A stretch of 6,660 nt of DNA from an uncultured Prevotella sp. (GCA_900548745.1 URLQ01000146.1:1-6660); one strand, 5' to 3'; shown: positions 1-5,846, counted from the stretch's first letter. Program-made: numbers and translations. The notes: generated by a model not told the origin, from the letters alone.

Positions 1-41
1 CTGATATTTGGCTGTCTTTAGGAAATATAAAGTGGGAATAA
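1..41 (+). CDS. Possible 3' end of an upstream gene (partial)
   Basis: The third reading frame is open from the window edge and ends in TAA at 39-41, giving a tail that reads DIWLSLGNIKWE. The next gene opens about 23 bases later, which would suit a tight operon. Thirteen codons are too few to identify anything, and an open frame of this length can occur by chance. It is listed only because the downstream gene has no obvious promoter of its own in the visible sequence. Confidence 0.2.
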   Translation, partial: DIWLSLGNIKWE

Positions 42-64
42 GCTGAATATCCCTATTTACGGCT

Positions 65-1000
65 TTGGTTTCACTTTTGGACGAAGCGGCAAAGTACAAA
101 AATAGTATAACAAAAGCATACGCTCATGTTGATAGCATTCTTGCAGAATTAGAAAATTTGGAAAAAGTAACCCCAAGTGAGGATTCTCACCATAAACTGT
201 GGTTGGAACGTAGAGATTATAAGAATGTAAAGTCTGTGCTATCTGATTGCTGTGGACTTCCACAATGTGGAATCTCGCAAGAAGATTATCAAGATTTTCT
301 TTATACCTATAACCATCAACCAGATTTGCTTGATGATGAAGATACGGTTGAAGACGATGAAGATGGTTATCTCGATATGGATAATGATTATGACGATATT
401 GAAGACTACTTTGAAAAGAAGTCTTGGTGCAATATCCACTTTTATTGTTTAGGAGTAGTTAAAAGCTGTACTGTAGGAGGAAATATAAAATATCGCTCAA
501 TCATAGATAAACTTCAGCATGATATAGGGATAAGTCCTGAGGTGTGGCAGTTGAAGGATGATAGTGAATTCAATGTCGTTAAGAAAATGGAGGCTTTAGT
601 AACATCTAATCTATGCCATTTTAGTCAAGCAATAGACATAGACCACAATATTTTGCCAACTTTGTTGGAACAGGTAGATAATTCCAATGCTCCACTTTCA
701 ATAGAAGTTGTTGCAACATTAAACTATAGAGAATTAGGTACTACTTGTATAGGATATGTTGTCTCTGGTAAACTAACCGTTGGAGATAAGGTTAAGTTAA
801 ACTTTGCCTTAGGTAATGGGGAACATGCTCCAGAACTTGATGATAATGATGTCATTTCTGCTAAGGTGACATGGATTGAGACTAACGGAACAGAGCTCAC
901 AACAAAGGCGATAGCTAATCAGACCCTTAGTTTTGGCTTGGACATAGAAAGGTTTTTATTGCCTGAGACAATAAGCAGTGTGGAACATTATAAAGTTTAA
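65..1000 (+). CDS. Hypothetical protein with acidic linker and EF-Tu-domain-2-like C-terminal barrel
   Basis: I do not recognise this 311-residue protein as a named family. Residues 1-40 look helical and charged. Residues about 86-118 form a strongly acidic Asp/Glu-rich stretch that is probably a flexible linker. Residues about 212-300 alternate beta strands, with a segment (LNYRELGTTCIGYVVSGKLT, then VGDKV) that resembles the beta barrel of EF-Tu domain 2; this is a pattern resemblance, not proof. There is no signal peptide or membrane segment, so it is probably cytoplasmic. The start is uncertain: the frame is closed by TGA at 44-46, the first usable codons are TTG at 65 and 77, and no in-frame ATG occurs until the acidic stretch near codon 105. 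The true start may be TTG, or the 5' end may be damaged. Its A/T-rich codon use differs from the next gene, which begins three bases after its stop and is probably cotranscribed. Confidence 0.7.
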   Translation: MVSLLDEAAKYKNSITKAYAHVDSILAELENLEKVTPSEDSHHKLWLERRDYKNVKSVLSDCCGLPQCGISQEDYQDFLYTYNHQPDLLDDEDTVEDDEDGYLDMDNDYDDIEDYFEKKSWCNIHFYCLGVVKSCTVGGNIKYRSIIDKLQHDIGISPEVWQLKDDSEFNVVKKMEALVTSNLCHFSQAIDIDHNILPTLLEQVDNSNAPLSIEVVATLNYRELGTTCIGYVVSGKLTVGDKVKLNFALGNGEHAPELDDNDVISAKVTWIETNGTELTTKAIANQTLSFGLDIERFLLPETISSVEHYKV

Positions 1001-1003
1001 AAG

Positions 1004-1630
1004 ATGAATAGCAATATTTTCTTTCAGCCTTTCGTTGGCAAGGATTATGCCAACGGAGGGATATTTGGCAAGCGAATCATGATATTGGGAGAGAGTCATT
1101 ATTGTGATGAGGAATGTGTGGATTGTGGAGATTGCCAGCTACATCGGGAGTGTATGAATTTTACGCAGCAGGTGCTTGATGATTATCTCAATGAGAACGA
1201 GGAACGGCAGGACTGGATGCGTACTTTCCTGAAGTTTGAGCGTTCGTTGGTGGGTGAGGAGACCAATCAAGCGATGAGGCTGAAAATCTGGAACTCGGTG
1301 GTATTCTTCAACTATCTGCAAGTGGCGATGGGTGGTCCTCGCGAGGCTGGCGCAGCCGAACAATATCACCAGGCTGGCAAGGCTTTCTTCGAGGTCATCG
1401 AAAAGTATCAGCCGGAGTATGTCATCGTCTGGGGCAAGCGACTTTGGAACAATCTTCCTAATGTTGGCTGGCAAGATGGCGACGACATCGTAGTGGATGG
1501 TTATCCTGTTGCTACGGGTGCTTATCTTCTGAGTAATGGTAAGCAGGTGAAAGTGATGGCGGTAAACCATCCTTCCGTAGGCTACTCCTGGGACTATTGG
1601 CACAAGGTGATACAAAGATTTTTGAGATAA
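1004..1630 (+). CDS. Uracil-DNA-glycosylase-superfamily-like protein with cysteine cluster
   Basis: This 208-residue protein is probably related to the UDG superfamily, which removes damaged or modified bases from DNA. Visible support: a first-strand motif MILGESHY at residues 26-33, placed like UDG motif A (GxDPY in classical members); a mid-protein segment YQPEYVIVWGKRLWNNLP, like the P-x-VIVxLG-x-A strand of family 4/5 enzymes; and a C-terminal NHPSVGYSWDYWH with His189 in the place of the HPS catalytic loop. Five cysteines (34, 38, 41, 44, 50) follow motif A. Families 4 and 5 hold a [4Fe-4S] cluster, but the spacing here is not their usual one, so metal binding is inference. Motif A lacks the usual Asp, having Glu-Ser-His instead, so base excision may be altered or absent. 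ATG at 1004 lies three bases after the preceding stop, suggesting coupled translation. A truncated relative lies at 6213-6530. Confidence 0.75.
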   Translation: MNSNIFFQPFVGKDYANGGIFGKRIMILGESHYCDEECVDCGDCQLHRECMNFTQQVLDDYLNENEERQDWMRTFLKFERSLVGEETNQAMRLKIWNSVVFFNYLQVAMGGPREAGAAEQYHQAGKAFFEVIEKYQPEYVIVWGKRLWNNLPNVGWQDGDDIVVDGYPVATGAYLLSNGKQVKVMAVNHPSVGYSWDYWHKVIQRFLR

Positions 1631-1650
1631 TTTTCTTGCTTGCGCCACGA

Positions 1651-1676
1651 TTTGACATACCTTACCTTTACCTTTG
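1651..1676 (+). promoter_or_regulatory. Bacteroidetes-type promoter for the metallopeptidase gene
   Basis: TACCTTTG at 1669-1676 matches the TAnnTTTG -7 box exactly and is followed by GC, as is common in this group. The nearest upstream TTTG (1651-1654) is only 14 bases away instead of about 19-21, so the -33 element is weak or lies elsewhere (TTG at 1636-1638 or 1640-1642). A start near 1683 would leave a leader of about 28 bases before the ATG at 1711. It separates transcription of 1711-4147 from the genes upstream. Confidence 0.55.
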
Positions 1677-1710
1677 CAGTCGTAAACATAATTAATTAAA
1701 CGATATTGCT

Positions 1711-2499
1711 ATGGGATTTGTAGAAGTAAAGCCAAAAGAATGGTACATTGAACAGGCCAAAATTACTAAGGTATGGAGTAAAAAGCTTGAAGAAAATGAA
1801 ACTTATATGCATGGAGCAGAAGATTTTGAACCTGTTTGTCCATACATCAATCCTCAATTCCGCTTTAAGACTAAATTCTTCAAAGTGGTTTGGATGGTCT
1901 TGGAGGAGCAGGCATTAAATACCTTAGGCTCTCATGCTGAAAATGTTAGAAGTTGCTATGTGCTTGATAAGTACTGTGCGTTATTCGTAAAAGCGACTTC
2001 CGATGAGTTCCAAATATATTATTCTGAGAATACTTGTTTTGAAGATAGAGAGTTGCAATTCTGGATATTTGCACAATTTAAGGACTTTGTGGAGGCTGTT
2101 GCTCAAAAAGTATTGCCTTGTAGATTCCTTTATTGGGAAAACGAAAAGCAACTATTTGCTGAGACATTAACCTTGAATTGGGATTTTCGAGCCAATGGCA
2201 GGTGTTGGTTTGATGGAAGCCGCATAAATTTATCTCCATATTTGATGATTTATCCATTGCCGTATATAGATATGGTCATTCTTCATGAGTTGGCGCATTT
2301 GAGGTATCCTCATCATAGGGCAACCTTTTGGAAATTCTTGTCTCAGCTATTAGGAGAAGATGCTAAGACTGCTACAGAAAACTGCGATATGATATTAAGA
2401 GACAGAAATAAGAGTTATCGTTACCTCATGGAAGGCTTTAGATGGGTTGATTCTTGTTTCAAGAAAAAACAGAAGAGACTTACCAAGATTTCTTCATAA
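1711..2499 (+). CDS. YgjP/WLM-type zinc metallopeptidase (DUF45-like)
   Basis: This 262-residue protein is a predicted zinc-dependent metalloprotease of the YgjP/SprT-like (DUF45) group. The signature is HELAHLRYPHHRATFW at residues 192-207: His192 and His196 with Glu193 form HExxH, and His202 followed by FW fits the third zinc ligand in the H-x-x-x-FW pattern of the family. Just before it, NWDFRANGRCWFDGSRINLS resembles the family's W-G-x-C...G-x-I-x-L-N strand. The first 130 or so residues are not recognised and may recognise a substrate. No signal peptide is seen, so the enzyme is probably cytoplasmic. YgjP-like genes are often found beside restriction-modification genes, but none is visible here. 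ATG 1711 fits the promoter upstream. The gene is A/T-rich compared with the LRR gene that follows after 42 bases with no clear promoter, so the two are probably cotranscribed. Confidence 0.85.
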   Translation: MGFVEVKPKEWYIEQAKITKVWSKKLEENETYMHGAEDFEPVCPYINPQFRFKTKFFKVVWMVLEEQALNTLGSHAENVRSCYVLDKYCALFVKATSDEFQIYYSENTCFEDRELQFWIFAQFKDFVEAVAQKVLPCRFLYWENEKQLFAETLTLNWDFRANGRCWFDGSRINLSPYLMIYPLPYIDMVILHELAHLRYPHHRATFWKFLSQLLGEDAKTATENCDMILRDRNKSYRYLMEGFRWVDSCFKKKQKRLTKISS

Positions 2500-2541
2500 G
2501 CATGATATAGTGATAAAACTGTCTTAAATAAAGTTCAATAT

Positions 2542-3303
2542 ATGGCACAGATTCTAATCAATATCCAGACGTTGGACTGGACAATGGGGGAAACCGTAGG
2601 CTTACACTTGATGTTGAAGAAAGACAGCAAGGCAAGTATCGCTTGGGGCGATGGCAAGGTACAGGTTGTGACAGGCAAACAGGAACCTGCTTCCGAAAAG
2701 TTGGCTTGGGTGGAGGCTGGTCATTCCTATCCTGAGAAGGGCATGTACTACACCATCACTATCTGTTCGGAAGAGGAGGATGCCATTATCGGATTTGATG
2801 GCTGTGGCATGTTCGAGGTGAAAACCTTTGATGTGATTCTCACGGAATGTCCTAACTTGCGTATCTTGGGCTATTCTGGGTATGGCGAGGAGAAACTCGA
2901 CGTGAGCAAGAATCCTTTGCTGGAGTTCATCGACTTCCACGAGATAAGAAACGAGAAGTTGGATTTCTCTGCCAATCCTCTCTTGGAGGAGTTGCATATT
3001 GATGGATCCGAAGATTTGGTGTCTTTGAATTTGAGTAAGAACGACAAGTTGCGTCGCTTGGACATCTTCATGTGTCACAATCTCCAGCATCTTGCCTTGA
3101 GCAATCAGTCACAGCTGAATGAGGTGGATTTCGCTCTCACTCATCTCCGTCCTAAGGACTTGGAGTATTTGGAGAAGACGTTGAAACGAAACTCTCCTTA
3201 CAAGGTACGGGGCGGAAGTTTCGGCGATGATAAAATAAAAGAAGTGTGTAATGGTAAAATAGTAGGGAAATATGAAGGAAAAATGGATGAAACTGATAGA
3301 TGA
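2542..3303 (+). CDS. Intracellular leucine-rich-repeat protein with PKD-like N-terminal domain
   Basis: A 253-residue LRR protein. Residues about 5-90 form a beta-rich domain with WGDG at 35-38 and GHSYPEKGMYYTITI at 60-74, the W-G-D-G...H-x-Y...G-x-Y-x-I-x-I pattern of PKD-like folds common in Bacteroidetes. Residues about 98-200 carry roughly five TpLRR/internalin-like repeats, recognisable by LDVSKNPLLEFIDF, LDFSANPLLEELHI, LNLSKNDKLRRLDI and LALSNQSQLNEVDF. Such LRRs normally bind proteins. There is no signal peptide or lipobox, which is unusual because most Bacteroidetes proteins of this kind are exported; this one appears cytoplasmic. Its last 32 bases overlap the start of the next gene, so the two proteins are probably made together and may act together. 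The domain assignment is firm; the role is unknown. Confidence 0.8.
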   Translation: MAQILINIQTLDWTMGETVGLHLMLKKDSKASIAWGDGKVQVVTGKQEPASEKLAWVEAGHSYPEKGMYYTITICSEEEDAIIGFDGCGMFEVKTFDVILTECPNLRILGYSGYGEEKLDVSKNPLLEFIDFHEIRNEKLDFSANPLLEELHIDGSEDLVSLNLSKNDKLRRLDIFMCHNLQHLALSNQSQLNEVDFALTHLRPKDLEYLEKTLKRNSPYKVRGGSFGDDKIKEVCNGKIVGKYEGKMDETDR

Positions 3304-4147
3304 TGTAGAGAACGACCGTAGCTATAATGCTAATCCTAACTTCAAATTTGTAGACTTTATAAGAGAAAAGTCTACGATAGAGGATAAGCGTGCCATCGTG
3401 CAAGAGGTGGAACGTCGTATCAAGAAGGTGGTGAATCGTGAGGATAATAATCCAGGTTGGTTCTTCCGTAACTTCAGTGATACGGAGCGGGATTTGCTGG
3501 ATGATTTGCTCGGGCTTCGTGAGGTGACGCTCGACGAGATGATGCTTCATCCTACTGCTGCCGAGGTGGAACGATTGAGCAAGTTGAACGACAAACTCTA
3601 CAAGCTCACCTTGGAGTGTTTTGAGCAGTGCCGTAACCTTTGGCTTACGCTCTACCGTTCGCCATACAAGGTGGACGACCGTTTCTGCTACGACTTGGAC
3701 AGTACGCTTCGATTCGAGTATGCTGACAAAGACTCGGTCTTGCTTCTGGAGAATGATGACTATTACGGTTCCGACTTCGACTATATGATTCATCTGACAG
3801 ATGAGTTGCTCAGTACAGGACATTGCAAGATGGATACCATCGTGAATGGTGCGTCTGCCAACTTTTTCGGCAACGAAGAGGATACGTTGAGAGAGTTGAC
3901 TGATACGTTCGACGATGGCACGTCGTGGGCGGAAGGCTATCTGCACAACAAGGCGTACGACCATTTGTGTATCTGTTATGCGTTGCATGCCTTGCATACT
4001 CATGAGCCTTGGTGCCTGCCTGATATTCTTCGCATGGATGATTTCACTATCAATGTGAAATTGAATTATAAGCGCAGCGTGTCAGAGCAGCGAGATATTC
4101 ATTATCCTGATGTAAACGAGAATGACCCTCATTGGCCTGAGGGTTGA
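3272..4147 (+). CDS. Hypothetical protein, translationally coupled to the LRR protein
   Basis: I do not recognise this 291-residue protein. It is soluble, with no signal peptide or membrane segment. The first 130 residues are mostly charged helix (IEDKRAIVQEVERRIKKVV, then a stretch rich in Asp and Leu), followed by an acidic, aromatic-rich region and a C-terminal part with several His, Cys and Trp residues (about residues 225-255). No catalytic motif stands out. The start overlaps the preceding gene by 32 bases in another frame, the usual arrangement for translational coupling. A second in-frame ATG twelve bases on, at 3287, would also lie in the overlap. Codon use matches the LRR gene more than the A/T-rich metallopeptidase gene, so the pair may have a common origin. 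A partner or effector for the LRR protein is an inference from overlap alone. Confidence 0.75.
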   Translation: MKEKWMKLIDDVENDRSYNANPNFKFVDFIREKSTIEDKRAIVQEVERRIKKVVNREDNNPGWFFRNFSDTERDLLDDLLGLREVTLDEMMLHPTAAEVERLSKLNDKLYKLTLECFEQCRNLWLTLYRSPYKVDDRFCYDLDSTLRFEYADKDSVLLLENDDYYGSDFDYMIHLTDELLSTGHCKMDTIVNGASANFFGNEEDTLRELTDTFDDGTSWAEGYLHNKAYDHLCICYALHALHTHEPWCLPDILRMDDFTINVKLNYKRSVSEQRDIHYPDVNENDPHWPEG

Positions 4148-4160
4148 TTTTATCTTTTAT
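4125..4160 (+). terminator. Intrinsic terminator overlapping the end of the 291-residue gene
   Basis: ACCCTCA (4125-4131) and TGAGGGT (4138-4144) are a perfect 7-bp GC-rich inverted repeat with a 6-base loop. A T-rich run (TTTTATCTTTTAT) begins at 4148, just after the TGA stop at 4145-4147. The stem is formed by the last sense codons, so the gene and the terminator share sequence. It closes the 1711-4147 transcription unit and insulates it from the ATPase gene. The T-run is also the start of the direct repeat described next. Confidence 0.65.
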
Positions 4161-4195
4161 ACAAAATGAATTTGCTATTTTTGCGAAAATCTTTT
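4148..4195 (+). repeat. Left copy of a ~50-bp imperfect direct repeat flanking the ATPase cassette
   Basis: Bases 4148-4177 match 5792-5821 at 27 of 30 positions. The similarity continues with small indels through a T-run, GC, GAAAA and TCTTTT. It contains TATTTTTG at 4176-4183, a match to the TAnnTTTG -7 box, but no good TTTG at the right distance upstream. It may be a weak promoter, a relic of an older promoter region, or an end of the ATPase-bearing segment. The word ATCTTTTATA occurs here at 4152 and again at 4224. Confidence 0.7.
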
Positions 4196-4243
4196 CAATA
4201 TAAGGAAACTGATATAATAACAAATCTTTTATAAACTTCTGCT

Positions 4244-4260
4244 TTCGAAACCTATGTTTC
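4244..4260 (+). promoter_or_regulatory. Operator-like dyad, copy 1 (TTCGAAACC-N3-GTTTC)
   Basis: TTCGAAACCTATGTTTC contains the perfect dyad GAAAC-N4-GTTTC at 4247-4260. It matches the third copy (read on the opposite strand) at 16 of 17 positions. The bases just upstream loosely resemble the sequence around the functional -7 box 106 bases downstream, so this may be a decayed duplicate of the promoter-operator, or a distal operator that could support looping. Confidence 0.6.
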
Positions 4261-4282
4261 GGAAATGATTGTATAAAGATTA

Positions 4283-4307
4283 ATGATATTATTGATGATA
4301 ATATCAT
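4283..4307. repeat. Perfect 10-bp inverted repeat in the ATPase leader
   Basis: ATGATATTAT (4283-4292) and ATAATATCAT (4298-4307) are exact reverse complements around a 5-base spacer. It lies ten bases upstream of the -33 element of the ATPase promoter. It is A/T-only in character and has no downstream T-run, so it is a better candidate for a protein-binding site than for a terminator. Confidence 0.6.
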
Positions 4308-4316
4308 ACTAAATGC

Positions 4317-4347
4317 TTTGATAATCAATATATTTATATTATCTTTG
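4317..4347 (+). promoter_or_regulatory. Strong Bacteroidetes-type promoter for the ATPase gene
   Basis: TTTG at 4317-4320 and TATCTTTG at 4340-4347 match both consensus elements with a 19-base spacer, the best promoter in the window. Transcription would begin near 4353-4355, inside the tandem dyads that follow, leaving a leader of about 70 bases. Confidence 0.75.
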
Positions 4348-4349
4348 CG

Positions 4350-4384
4350 TTCGAAACCGTTGTTTCTGAAACGTAGGTTTCGAA
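4350..4384. promoter_or_regulatory. Head-to-head operator-like dyads, copies 2 and 3
   Basis: Two 17-base units face each other around a single base at 4367: TTCGAAACCGTTGTTTC on the + strand (4350-4366) and its partner on the - strand (4368-4384, reading TTCGAAACCTACGTTTC), 14 of 17 matching. Each contains GAAAC-N4-GTTTC (4353-4366 and 4368-4381). They cover the predicted transcription start, the classical place for a repressor. In RNA the same bases could pair into a long hairpin in the 5' leader. Confidence 0.7.
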
Positions 4385-4422
4385 AACGAGGTGAAATAAA
4401 TGTTATATAAAATAGTTAAATT

Positions 4423-5742
4423 ATGAGATTCTTTGGAAGAAAAGACGAGATTGCTGAATTACACAATATTCGCAATCTATCATTACATACAGCACGCTTC
4501 ACCATCGTGACAGGCAGAAGACGTAGCGGAAAGACATCATTATTGCTTAAGGCATATGAGGATGTGGAAGACTTGTTGTACTTTTTTGTGGCCAGAAAGT
4601 CGGAGGAAGAACTGTGCAAGGATTTCGTCAACGAGATTGAGGAAAAGCTGCACATACCTATTCTTGGAGACGTATCGCGATTTGCTGATATATTCAAGTA
4701 TCTTTTGCAGTTGTCGAAAACTCGCCCGCTGACTATAATAATAGATGAATTTCAAGACTTCAAAAGAGTGAATTCTTCTGTATTCTCTGACATGCAGAAG
4801 ATATGGGACATAAATAAGCAGGACGCTCATGTTAATCTGGTGGTGTGCGGCTCGATATATTCGCTTATGAATATAATCTTCAAAAACAACAAACAACCGC
4901 TGTACGGACGACAGACAGACGAGATAAAGGTGACACCTTTCCCTCCATCTGTGATCAAGGAGATTCTGTGTACATATAATCCTTCTTATACTAACGAGGA
5001 TTTATTGGCTCTCTATTCTTATACAGGAGGTGTGGCAGAATATGTGGAAATGATGTTGGATGCCGGGGCTAATACGAAGGAACTGATGACCGAGAAATTC
5101 ATTGGCAAGAACTCGTATTTCATATACGAAGGTAAAAATATGCTGATAGAAGAGTTTGGTAAAGACTATGACCGATATTTTGAGATATTGCAGTTGATAG
5201 CCTCTGGTTATACCACCCGTTCGGAAATAGAGGGAATCATGAAAGTTGAACTGTCTGGCTATCTCACAAAACTCGAGAACGACTATTGTCTGATTTCGCG
5301 CAATATGCCAATGTTTCAAAAGACAAACCGCAACATACACTATCAGATAGAAGACAACTTTCTGCGCATTTGGTTTAGGTATGTCTACAGATATAACTAT
5401 ATGTTGGAGGTTGGAGCCAATAAAAAACTGAAAATCATCATGGATAGAGACTACACTACATATACTGGCAAGGTGCTTGAGAGATACTTCAAGGAGAAAA
5501 TGATAGAGAGTGAGCTATACACTAATATATCTTCGTGGTGGGACAGAAAGGGTGAAAACGAAATAGACATAATAGCTGCCGACGAAATTGAACAAACTGT
5601 TTGTTTCTATGAGGTTAAGCGTCAGGCTAAGGATGTTGTCATCGGTATCGTGAAAGAAAAAGCAGAACATTTCTTCCAAGCTACAGGAGGATTCAAGAAA
5701 TACAACATAGAGTATAAGGGTTTGTCTATGGAGGATATGTAA
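4423..5742 (+). CDS. DUF234-type ATPase with winged helix and PD-(D/E)XK-like nuclease domain
   Basis: A 439-residue member of the archaeal-ATPase/DUF234 group of STAND-like P-loop proteins. Order of parts: Walker A GRRRSGKT at residues 31-38; Walker B TIIIDEF with Asp108 and Glu109; sensor-like VVCGS ending at 144; PLYGR at 159-163, with Arg163 in the family's conserved position; YTGGVAEY at 200-207; a winged-helix segment at about 247-300 (YFEILQLIASG-YTTRSEI...); and a C-terminal PD-(D/E)XK-like region with Glu353, Asp382 (NEIDII) and Glu397-x-Lys399 (YEVKR). All key residues appear intact, and the LSMEDM tail resembles the usual end of the family. Such proteins are abundant in Bacteroidetes and archaea, often as scattered single genes. 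A DNA-associated or mobile role is suspected, but no firm function is known to me. The gene stands alone, with its own promoter and operators upstream and direct repeats outside. The ATG at 4423 follows an A/T-rich leader. Confidence 0.85.
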   Translation: MRFFGRKDEIAELHNIRNLSLHTARFTIVTGRRRSGKTSLLLKAYEDVEDLLYFFVARKSEEELCKDFVNEIEEKLHIPILGDVSRFADIFKYLLQLSKTRPLTIIIDEFQDFKRVNSSVFSDMQKIWDINKQDAHVNLVVCGSIYSLMNIIFKNNKQPLYGRQTDEIKVTPFPPSVIKEILCTYNPSYTNEDLLALYSYTGGVAEYVEMMLDAGANTKELMTEKFIGKNSYFIYEGKNMLIEEFGKDYDRYFEILQLIASGYTTRSEIEGIMKVELSGYLTKLENDYCLISRNMPMFQKTNRNIHYQIEDNFLRIWFRYVYRYNYMLEVGANKKLKIIMDRDYTTYTGKVLERYFKEKMIESELYTNISSWWDRKGENEIDIIAADEIEQTVCFYEVKRQAKDVVIGIVKEKAEHFFQATGGFKKYNIEYKGLSMEDM

Positions 5743-5760
5743 TCGGCTCTTGTTTATCCA

Positions 5761-5772
5761 TTATACAAGATA
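5761..5772 (+). repeat. Extra copy of the repeat core TTATACAAGATA
   Basis: TTATACAAGATA here recurs exactly at 5801-5812 inside the right direct repeat, and in altered form (TTATACAAAATG) at 4158-4169 in the left one. The sequence TCTTGT at 5748-5753 is complementary to ACAAGA at 5765-5770, giving a weak 6-bp hairpin after the ATPase stop, but without a T-run. I would not call it a terminator. Confidence 0.5.
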
Positions 5773-5791
5773 GAAACGAAATTTTCAGTGG

Positions 5792-5843
5792 TTTTATCTT
5801 TTATACAAGATAAATTTACTATTTTTTGCAGAAAACATCTTTT
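5792..5843 (+). repeat. Right copy of the ~50-bp imperfect direct repeat
   Basis: Matches the left copy (4148-4195) at 27 of 30 bases over its first part, 1,644 bases away, with the ATPase gene and its control region between. In this copy the core is a good dyad: TTTATCTT (5793-5800) and AAGATAAA (5807-5814) around a 6-base spacer. The -7-like element here has one extra T (TA followed by six T and G), so it deviates from TAnnTTTG. The word ATCTTTTATA recurs at 5837. Confidence 0.7.
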
Positions 5844-5846
5844 ATA

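Noticed and set aside
239..452. Short open frames on both strands inside the 311-residue gene
   Set aside because: They arise from the repetitive GAT/GAA codons of the acidic stretch; the products are biased (Ile/Met-rich) and have no start context.
1139..1648. Long open frame on the - strand opposite the UDG-like gene
   Set aside because: It mirrors the coding frame of a clear gene, lacks recognisable motifs and has no promoter. A matching shadow frame (6054-6548) appears opposite the related remnant, as expected from shared sequence and not from a real gene.
2500..2541. Separate promoter for the LRR gene
   Set aside because: No TAnnTTTG box is present in the 42-base gap. Readthrough from the metallopeptidase gene is simpler.
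3152..4003. 283-codon open frame on the - strand opposite the 291-residue gene
   Set aside because: Low-complexity, hydrophobic and Arg/His-rich composition typical of an antisense shadow. The + strand frame is coupled to the LRR gene and ends in a terminator, so it is the real one.
4050..4328. 92-codon - strand frame across the ATPase leader
   Set aside because: It runs over the terminator, direct repeat, dyad and inverted repeat, which are regulatory in character; the predicted peptide shows no family resemblance.
4244..4384. CRISPR array
   Set aside because: Three short dyads with unequal spacing (106 bases, then 1 base) and in opposite orientations do not form a repeat-spacer array, and no cas gene is nearby.
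5748..5770. Terminator after the ATPase gene
   Set aside because: The 6-bp A/T-rich stem with an 11-base loop has no T-run after it, so an intrinsic terminator is not supported.
4148..5843. Insertion sequence or transposon
   Set aside because: No transposase or recombinase gene is present and the outer repeats are direct and imperfect, not terminal inverted repeats. Kept only as a possible recombination cassette.
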